Below the pieces are notes generated by a model. That model made no database searches. It saw nothing but the letters and a program-made list of their open reading frames with translations, and had not been told where the DNA came from. The position numbers were made by a program, and so were the translations under genes. Shown piece by piece: positions 51,674-57,149 of a stretch of DNA of 57,149 nucleotides (position 1 is its first letter; each line of letters begins with the position of its first letter). The stretch is taken from positions 1 through 57,149 of the forward strand of contig NZ_JABSNK010000018.1 of assembly GCF_013294005.1 (NCBI RefSeq), given 5' to 3'. The DNA comes from Flavobacterium gelidicaeli (lineage in GTDB: Bacteria > Bacteroidota > Bacteroidia > Flavobacteriales > Flavobacteriaceae).

Positions 51674-51709
51674 AAAAAACCAGACAATCTGCTGATTGTC
51701 TGGTTTTTT
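51674..51709. terminator. Strong hairpin between dus and anti-sigma genes
   Basis: A perfect 16-bp stem, AAAAAACCAGACAATC (51674-51689) and GATTGTCTGGTTTTTT (51694-51709), with a 4-base loop. It lies 51 bases past the stop of the anti-sigma gene, so it most likely ends the minus-strand sigma/anti-sigma operon. Confidence 0.87.
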
Positions 51710-51759
51710 TATGATATCAAAATTAAGACCGCAGTCTTTACTTTCGAAAATAAATAATT

Positions 51760-52554
51760 TTATACTTTTCCTAGTGTATATAATTGTTCCATTGTAGGAG
51801 TTAAGCTTCCGCCTTTTGGTTCTAATGTGATTCCAAAAGCTTCTGCATCAGCTGTTTTGTCTACTGCAAATATATGTTGGTTATTAGCAACAAAATTGTC
51901 TAGTAAACCAATACTTGTAGGAGTAAGAGGGTTTAGTTTTAATGCCCATACTTGATACACCATTCCGTCTGGTGGCTCTGGTAAATTAGCGGCATCAACA
52001 TAAACAACTTCAGTTTCCTTATTCCAATATATTTTTGCTGATGATTCAGGAGCAACAACTTGTCCGCCTAAGTTTACAACGGTATTTTTTGGATCCCTTA
52101 CAACGGCTAAATTTGTTTCAGATGTAGCGTTTTTTAGTTCTAAAATCTTGAACTCTTTCTCTAATTTTGCTTTTTCAACTGCAGTTGTAGCCACTTGATT
52201 AGCAGTGATGTTTAATTCATTGTATTGGTATCCAATACCTACTAATAATAATATAGCAGCAGCCCAACCTAAATATTGTGCTCTATTGCTTGTTTCAGGT
52301 TCAAATTCGATCACTTTAGCATGCTTAAGTTCTAGTTTTTCCTTTATTTTTTCATAATTAGCAACCGAGTGAAATGGCGAAAAGCTAGATGACAAAGCCA
52401 CAATAGCTTTTTCGATCGCAATTATTTCGTCGTTTATTGCTGGGTTTGTTTTGGCATGACTTGCAATTTCTTCATTTTCTTTTTCAGTCAGTAAACCATA
52501 AACATACATCTCTAAAATGCCGGATTCGATATATTCTTTGTTTTCGTTTTCCAT
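51760..52554 (-). CDS. Anti-sigma factor, RskA-like
   Basis: A 264-residue membrane anti-sigma factor. The N-terminal part (1-80) is the zinc-finger-like, sigma-binding helical region (LEMYVYGLLTEKENEEIASH). A single membrane helix follows (about 91-107) and then a periplasmic RskA-type C-terminal domain with MVYQVWALKLNPLTP and GITLEPKGGSLTPT. It would hold the ECF sigma factor encoded just before it until an outside signal triggers proteolysis. Its ATG overlaps the sigma stop codon by one base. Confidence 0.88.
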   Translation of the reverse strand: MENENKEYIESGILEMYVYGLLTEKENEEIASHAKTNPAINDEIIAIEKAIVALSSSFSPFHSVANYEKIKEKLELKHAKVIEFEPETSNRAQYLGWAAAILLLVGIGYQYNELNITANQVATTAVEKAKLEKEFKILELKNATSETNLAVVRDPKNTVVNLGGQVVAPESSAKIYWNKETEVVYVDAANLPEPPDGMVYQVWALKLNPLTPTSIGLLDNFVANNQHIFAVDKTADAEAFGITLEPKGGSLTPTMEQLYTLGKV

Positions 52555-53084
52555 TATGCTTTCAAATAGTTTCTTAAATCATTTATACAATTTCTATTAT
52601 GTGTTTTTACTGTTCCTAACGGAATATCCAGCTCCTCAGAAGCTTCTTGCTGGGTATATCCTTTAAAAAACAATAAATCAATAATTTGTATACACTTTGG
52701 TTTGAGTCTTTTTACAAACTCTTGTATTCCAATAGTATCTACTTTGCTAGTCAGTTTGTTACTGTCTTCTAATAGATTTACGAAATTATCTGAGGATAGG
52801 TTTTTTTGACTGTTGTTAAAGTTTTTAGAACGCAATTTATCGATAGAGGTGTTTCTAGCTATATTGAGGATCCAAGTATAAAAACGGCCTTTACTTTCAT
52901 TATAAGAATCAATGTTTTTCCAGATTTTTACAAAGACATCTTGAAGAACATCTTCGGCCTCTTCTCTATTTCGGACTAAAACATTTATAACCGAAAATAA
53001 ACTCTTAGAATACATATCATATAGATGTGTAAATGCTCTTTCGTCCTTTTTATATATTAAGACTAATAATTCTTCTTGGGTCAT
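52554..53084 (-). CDS. ECF-type sigma factor (SigK-like)
   Basis: A 176-residue ECF sigma factor. Region 2 is FTHLYDMYSKSLF to EEAEDVLQDVFVKIW and region 4 the helix-turn-helix YTQQEASEELDIPLGTVKTH. The partner anti-sigma is of the RskA type, so it belongs to the SigK-like group. A -33/-7 promoter (53105-53134) drives the pair. The divergent operon from 53306 (DUF4331, TPR, TonB receptor) is its probable target, though no ECF promoter motif could be confirmed. Confidence 0.9.
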   Translation of the reverse strand: MTQEELLVLIYKKDERAFTHLYDMYSKSLFSVINVLVRNREEAEDVLQDVFVKIWKNIDSYNESKGRFYTWILNIARNTSIDKLRSKNFNNSQKNLSSDNFVNLLEDSNKLTSKVDTIGIQEFVKRLKPKCIQIIDLLFFKGYTQQEASEELDIPLGTVKTHNRNCINDLRNYLKA

Positions 53085-53104
53085 ATATCTCTCTTTTAAT
53101 ACTA

Positions 53105-53134
53105 CAAACTTACTTACTATTGAAGTAATTACAA
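53105..53134 (-). promoter_or_regulatory. Promoter of the ECF sigma operon
   Basis: Minus strand: TTG (53134-53132), a 19-base spacer, then TAAGTTTG (53112-53105), an exact match to the Bacteroidetes consensus. It leaves a leader of about 15 bases before the ATG at 53084. Confidence 0.6.
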
Positions 53135-53305
53135 CCTACATAGTAAAAAAAAAGAATAATATAAAAATAATTATATTTTTTTTAAGGTTTTAAATTATTG
53201 GTAATCAGTTAATTGAGTAATTTGTTGGTTTTTTTTTGACTATTTATAAAACCGCAACTTAAACAAGCCCGTAAGTGCTATTATAACCTTTTAAACTATT
53301 ATAAA

Positions 53306-53956
53306 ATGAAAAAGTCAAAAATGATTTTAGGCCTATCGCTAGTGGCGATTTCGGGTTTGGTGTTAATAGCAGCAGATCACATTGATGCACCATCTGTTAC
53401 AGGTAACGCAGCAGACATTACGGATATGTATGCTTTTCAAGGACAAGATACTAACAATTTAGTATTTGCAGTCAACACACAAGGATTACTTAGTCCAGGG
53501 GCAACAGGAGCCGCTACTTTTAGCGAAAACGTAATGATTGAAGTTAACATTGATAATACTGGAGATAATGTTGAGGATCTAGTTATACAAGCAATAAGAA
53601 AAGGAGATAAGATGTATTTCTTTGGTCCTTATGTACCATCAGTAAAAGGAACTTCAAGTACAATTGATGTAAGCAAAGCTTCAGGAAGTGTTGCTATTTC
53701 TAAGTACGGAGCGACTGCTACAGTAGCAACTGAAAACGGAATGAAATTTTTTGCTGGACCAAGAGACGATCCTTTTTTCTTTGACTTAGGTCAGTTTCAA
53801 GCAATCCTAGGAAGTACAGCTACGGCTTTTAACAATCCAGGTACGGATACTTTTGCAGAAACTAATGTTCTTGCAGTAGTTATAGAGGTTCCTAAATCAA
53901 AGTTAGGTACTGCTGATGCTATTAATGTATGGTCAGAAACTAAGAAAAAACAATAA
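53306..53956 (+). CDS. DUF4331 family exported protein
   Basis: A 216-residue protein with a signal peptide (SKMILGLSLVAISGLVLIAA, cleavage near 23). The mature start DHIDAPSVTGNAADITDMYAF is the hallmark of DUF4331. The rest alternates beta strands, with AGPRDDPFFFDL in the middle. The family is exported, binds an unknown ligand and often sits beside TonB receptors. It is the first gene of the plus-strand operon divergent from the ECF sigma gene. No TAnnTTTG box was found upstream, which fits control by an alternative sigma factor. Confidence 0.87.
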   Translation: MKKSKMILGLSLVAISGLVLIAADHIDAPSVTGNAADITDMYAFQGQDTNNLVFAVNTQGLLSPGATGAATFSENVMIEVNIDNTGDNVEDLVIQAIRKGDKMYFFGPYVPSVKGTSSTIDVSKASGSVAISKYGATATVATENGMKFFAGPRDDPFFFDLGQFQAILGSTATAFNNPGTDTFAETNVLAVVIEVPKSKLGTADAINVWSETKKKQ

Positions 53957-54027
53957 TTATTAGTATTTAAACAAAATATATTATGAAATCACAAGTGAAC
54001 GAATTCCGTAATAATATAAACAACAAC

Positions 54028-54585
54028 ATGATGAGCAAATCAAATAAATTTAAAATTATAGCAATGGCATTAGTTGCCTCAGTTACTATCGTAAGTTGTA
54101 ATGACGACGATAATAATAACGATACAATGGTAAGTGCTGATTTTTCAGGAACTTTTGTACAACAAGATCAAATGGCTAGACCAGCAATTAACACTGTTTT
54201 TATTGCATCAGGACAACCTAAAGATGATTTTAATGGAACGGTACCTTCTGCAATGGGAGCCAAATACCAATCTGTTTTTCAATCTAGATTAATGGATTTA
54301 AACCCTGCATTTTCTACAAATGCTTTAGGACAAACGGCAGCTCAATTCACAGGATTGTTAGCGACTGATGTTCTTGGAGTTAAAACAACTGGTAAAACAA
54401 CTTTTTTTGACGGTCCAAATGTACTTACAGGTAGAGCATTAGCAGATGATGTTATTGATGTAGAGCTTTTATTAATCTTTGGTGGGTCTGATGGAACTGC
54501 TAATCCAGGATTGACTTCAGATCACGTTGATGCAAATGACAAAGAATTTACTACTGCATTTCCTTACTTAGCAACAGCTTGGTAA
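54028..54585 (+). CDS. DUF4331-like lipoprotein
   Basis: A 185-residue lipoprotein when started at the ATG at 54028 (TIVSC lipobox, Cys at about 24). An earlier ATG at 53983 would give an unusually long charged N-terminus. After an Asp/Asn-rich linker (NDDDNNND) comes a domain like the C-terminal part of DUF4331 proteins: VQQDQMARPAINTVFI, FDGPNVLTGRALADDVIDVELLLI and LTSDHVDANDKEFTTAFPYL. It would be anchored to a membrane facing the periplasm or surface. It follows the first DUF4331 gene after about 70 bases. Confidence 0.83.
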   Translation: MMSKSNKFKIIAMALVASVTIVSCNDDDNNNDTMVSADFSGTFVQQDQMARPAINTVFIASGQPKDDFNGTVPSAMGAKYQSVFQSRLMDLNPAFSTNALGQTAAQFTGLLATDVLGVKTTGKTTFFDGPNVLTGRALADDVIDVELLLIFGGSDGTANPGLTSDHVDANDKEFTTAFPYLATAW

Positions 54586-54597
54586 TAATAAGTATTT

Positions 54598-54637
54598 AAA
54601 AAACAGGGTGCTTGATAATTTAAGCACGCTGTTTTTT
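54598..54637 (+). terminator. Terminator inside the DUF4331 operon
   Basis: AAAAAACAGGGTGCTT (54598-54613) pairs with AAGCACGCTGTTTTTT (54622-54637) with one mismatch, followed by a T-rich run. It lies between the second DUF4331 gene and the TPR gene, so the TPR/receptor part is probably expressed at a lower level or from read-through. Confidence 0.8.
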
Positions 54638-54652
54638 ATTTTTTTTCCAAAA

Positions 54653-54676
54653 CAAACAAACAAACAAACAAACAAA
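54653..54676 (+). repeat. CAAA tetranucleotide repeat (6 units) before a start codon
   Basis: Six perfect CAAA units end 1 base before the ATG of the TPR lipoprotein gene. The repeat occupies the ribosome-binding region, so changes in unit number could alter translation. Confidence 0.85.
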
Positions 54677-54677
54677 A

Positions 54678-55973
54678 ATGAAACAGTATAAAATAATTCC
54701 GTTACTGATTTTTACAATTTTATTCCTTTTCGGTTGTGAAACTAAAAAGGATCAAATAACAAAAACGGCCGACTATGAACAATATCTTGATTTAAAAAAG
54801 AATCCATCATTGGATTTTGCAAATGAGGAAATCACTTTTTGGCAAACAAAATATGATAAAGCGCCTAATCAAAAGAGCTATCTTGGGATTATTGCTTCTA
54901 AATATGCCACGCTTTTTGAATATACAGGGAACATTAATTACCTGTACAAAACCGAAAAATTATTAGTAGCGTCAAATCAAGCGAGCAATTATTCTAAAGT
55001 AAGCACGCTACGTTCTTTAGCCCGTAATTACATTGCGCAACACCGTTTTAAAGAAGCTTTGGCTCTAGCCGAAAAAGCATTTACTATTGGTGAAGGTAAA
55101 AAGGAAACCCAAAAATTATTATTTGATGTACAAATGGAATTAGGCGATTTTGATAGTGCCTTAACTAATCTTGATGCCTTAAAAGATATGAAAGAATATG
55201 ATTATCTTATTCGATTAGCAAAATGGAACGACCATAAAGGAGATTTGAATACTGCCATTGGTTTCATGGAAAAAGCAAGAGATATTGCTGAGAAAGAAGA
55301 TAATAAAACACTTAAAATATGGTCATATTCTAATCTAGGAGATTTTTACGGTCATGCCGGAAGAGTTCAAGAGTCTTATGACTGTTACTTAAAAACATTA
55401 AAAATAGATCCCAATTATTCCTACGCATTAAAAGGAATTGCTTGGATAGTTTTCTCTCACGAAAGAAACACTACTGAAGCAAAGAGAATTGTTGAAGCTA
55501 TTGAAGTTACCCATAATACTCCAGATTTCTTCTTGATGAAATCACAAATTGACCAGTTTGCAGGAAATAAGGAAGACGCTATAGCAAATGAAAAAGCGTA
55601 TTTCAAAATGTTAACAGACCATAATTATGGCGCAATGTATAATAAATACAACGTTTTAATTTATGCTGATCAAAAACAAAATGCTGCAAAAGCACTCGAA
55701 ATTGCTAAGATCGAAGTTGATCATAGGCCTACGCCAGATTCTTATTCATTATTAGCTTGGTCTTATTTAAATATTGGTGAGCATGAAAAAGCATTGGCTA
55801 TAGCCAAAGAACACGTTATAGGAAATTCATTTGAACCAAAAGTGCAATACCATTTAGCAATGATATATAAAGCGAATAAAATGGAAGATAAAATTGCTCC
55901 TATTAAAGAGGAATTATTAGAAAGCATTTATGAATTAGGTCCAAATTTTGAACAGAAGATTAATACCCTGTAA
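54678..55973 (+). CDS. TPR-repeat lipoprotein
   Basis: A 431-residue lipoprotein (FLFGC, Cys at 20) with tetratricopeptide repeats through most of its length. Examples are FKEALALAEKAFTIGE, GDFDSALTNLDALKDM, VQESYDCYLKTLKIDPNYSYAL and HEKALAIAKEHVIG. TPR proteins scaffold protein contacts. This one lies 2 bases before a TonB-dependent receptor gene and follows two DUF4331 genes, so it probably belongs to an outer-membrane uptake complex. A CAAA repeat tract lies directly before its start. Confidence 0.87.
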   Translation: MKQYKIIPLLIFTILFLFGCETKKDQITKTADYEQYLDLKKNPSLDFANEEITFWQTKYDKAPNQKSYLGIIASKYATLFEYTGNINYLYKTEKLLVASNQASNYSKVSTLRSLARNYIAQHRFKEALALAEKAFTIGEGKKETQKLLFDVQMELGDFDSALTNLDALKDMKEYDYLIRLAKWNDHKGDLNTAIGFMEKARDIAEKEDNKTLKIWSYSNLGDFYGHAGRVQESYDCYLKTLKIDPNYSYALKGIAWIVFSHERNTTEAKRIVEAIEVTHNTPDFFLMKSQIDQFAGNKEDAIANEKAYFKMLTDHNYGAMYNKYNVLIYADQKQNAAKALEIAKIEVDHRPTPDSYSLLAWSYLNIGEHEKALAIAKEHVIGNSFEPKVQYHLAMIYKANKMEDKIAPIKEELLESIYELGPNFEQKINTL

Positions 55974-55975
55974 CT

Positions 55976-57118
55976 ATGAAATTTTTTGTAACTAGTATTA
56001 TTTTGTTTTTCGGAATCCTATCGTATGGGCAAACGCAGCAGGGGAAAATTACAGATGAATTGGGCAACCCAATAGAAAACGCCTACGTAACTAATTTAAA
56101 AACAAATACACACGCGCACACTAATGAGTTAGGGATATTTAGTATTGATAAAACGGGAGTTTCTGATGTTTTAAAAGTAAGTGCTTTAGGATATAAAAAA
56201 GCGAATTACATAGTTATAGAATTAGAAAATACGATTATTTTACTTGATGATATTTTTAGACTGAATGAAATCATAATCCAGCCAAAATTATCGGCTATGA
56301 ATATCGTTTCTAAAATTGATTTGCAAACAACGCCTGTTAACTCATCTCAGGAAATACTCAGGAAAGTACCTGGATTATTCATAGGGCAACATGCTGGTGG
56401 AGGTAAGGCTGAGCAAATTTTTTTGAGAGGATTTGATATTGACCACGGTACTGATGTCGCTATTTCTGTAGACGGGATGCCTGTAAATATGGTGTCACAT
56501 GCACACGGTCAGGGTTATGCTGATTTGCATTTTGTAATTCCTGAAACAGTAGAAAAAATAGATTTTGGAAAAGGTGCGTATACTGCCAGTAAAGGGGATT
56601 TTGCAACCGCAGGATACGTTGCCTTCCAAACTAAAGATAAATTAGACAGCAATAGCATTAGTTTTGAAGTGGGACAATTTAATACATTGAGAACAGTAGG
56701 GTTGTTTGATTTATTAGGCAAACAAAACAAACAATCCGCTTACATTGCAACAGAATATATCCTAACAGATGGGCCTTTTGATTCTCCCCAAAATTTTAAT
56801 AGAGTCAATTTGTTAGGAAAATATAGTGTGATTTTAGACGATAATAGTAAGTTTTCCATATCGGCATCACGATTTTCAAGTAAATGGGATGCTTCAGGCC
56901 AAATTCCGCAACGATTGGTTGATTCGGGTGCAATTTCACGATTTGGTGCCGTTGATGATACTGAAGGTGGTAAAACTGCTCGTACTAATGTAAACGCAAC
57001 TTTAAGCAAATCTATTGATGAAAATACGTTCTTAAAAGCCAATGCTTTTTATTCTAAATCATTGTTGTCCGGTAAAAATAATTTGAAAGTTATTTTTTCT
57101 TTATTTTGCAAGGCTTGA
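55976..57118 (+). pseudogene. TonB-dependent receptor, N-terminal part (interrupted)
   Basis: A TonB-dependent receptor of which 380 residues are present. A signal peptide (to about 18) leads a carboxypeptidase-regulatory-like domain (about 22-105; GKITDELGNPIENAYV). A plug domain (about 125-225; QEILRKVPGLFIGQHAGG, IFLRGFDIDHGTDVAI, HAHGQGYADLHF) and the first barrel strands follow. Complete receptors usually have 700 or more residues. Family likeness ends near residue 365 (about 57070), and the frame stops soon after at 57118. An inserted repeat probably breaks the gene. It is 2 bases after the TPR gene. Confidence 0.75.
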
Positions 57119-57149
57119 CGAGGTTTTAACCTAGTTCAGCTTGTTTTCG
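57070..57149. other. Probable end of an inserted repeat at the window edge
   Basis: From about 57070 the sequence no longer reads as receptor barrel and runs to the window end with a mixed-composition stretch (CTTGACGAGGTTTTAACC). Because the left edge is also inside a repeated rRNA gene, this end is likely the edge of an insertion sequence where assembly stopped. No transposase is visible. Confidence 0.4.

Noticed and set aside
1..57149. CRISPR array
   Set aside because: No series of equally spaced direct repeats was seen; the only short tandem array is the CAAA tract.

Overview
The window is AT-rich, lacks strong Shine-Dalgarno sequences, and carries promoters of the Bacteroidetes type (TTG about 20 bases upstream of TAnnTTTG). 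Its gene families (DUF1684, DUF2911, TonB-dependent receptor with a carboxypeptidase-regulatory-like N-terminus, ISAon1-type transposase, 46-residue conserved small protein) all point to Flavobacterium or a close flavobacterial relative. The left edge is the 3' end of a 5S rRNA. The right edge cuts a TonB-dependent receptor at what looks like an inserted repeat. The piece is therefore probably a contig bounded by repeats.

Layout. 1-93: 5S rRNA end and terminator. 109-2640: mobile-element pile-up, with an ISAon1-type (ISL3 superfamily) element that has intact ends lying between a fragment of a related transposase and a decayed IS256-type transposase. 3037-17160: a 14-kb minus-strand tellurite-resistance-type (Ter) operon. 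It has six TerD-family genes in three short/long pairs. Each pair heads a sub-block: HAD phosphatase plus phosphoribosyltransferase; TelA plus an unknown 321-residue protein; and three TerY vWA proteins with a YggT-like peptide, PP2C phosphatase, divergent protein kinase and TerC. 17540-20459: a KDG/KDPG module (LacI regulator, KdgK, Eda) with two dyad operators.

20584-25728: membrane and envelope proteins (orphan protein, DoxX, alpha/beta hydrolase, PepSY-like, DUF1622, DUF389, polysaccharide deacetylase). 26389-28872: tRNA-Arg(ACG), a 46-residue protein, and a BlaI/M56 (MecI/BlaR1-like) sensor pair. 29068-34082: MFS transporter, DUF1684, TatD, TcdA, HAD and DUF2911 proteins. 34160-38536: a PIG-L deacetylase fusion protein, a 35-residue membrane peptide and a sodium:solute symporter. 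38683-41979: two paralogous basic secreted proteins and an outer-membrane barrel protein. 42012-46798: AI-2E transporter, MscS, Maf, UbiA, KdsC and DUF2520, a housekeeping cluster. 47093-47256: an unassigned structured RNA-like element. 47346-50537: fused CcsBA for cytochrome c maturation. 50602-51552: Dus. 51760-57149: an ECF sigma/anti-sigma pair facing an operon of two DUF4331 proteins, a TPR lipoprotein and a truncated TonB receptor.

The Ter operon is the most notable system. It combines Ca-binding TerD proteins, a vWA/kinase/phosphatase signalling set and a reduced nucleotide-metabolism module, with one wholly unrecognised member. The structured element before ccsBA and the sigma-linked DUF4331/TonB locus are the next most interesting. 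All functional statements rest on motif recognition by eye; no database search was run.
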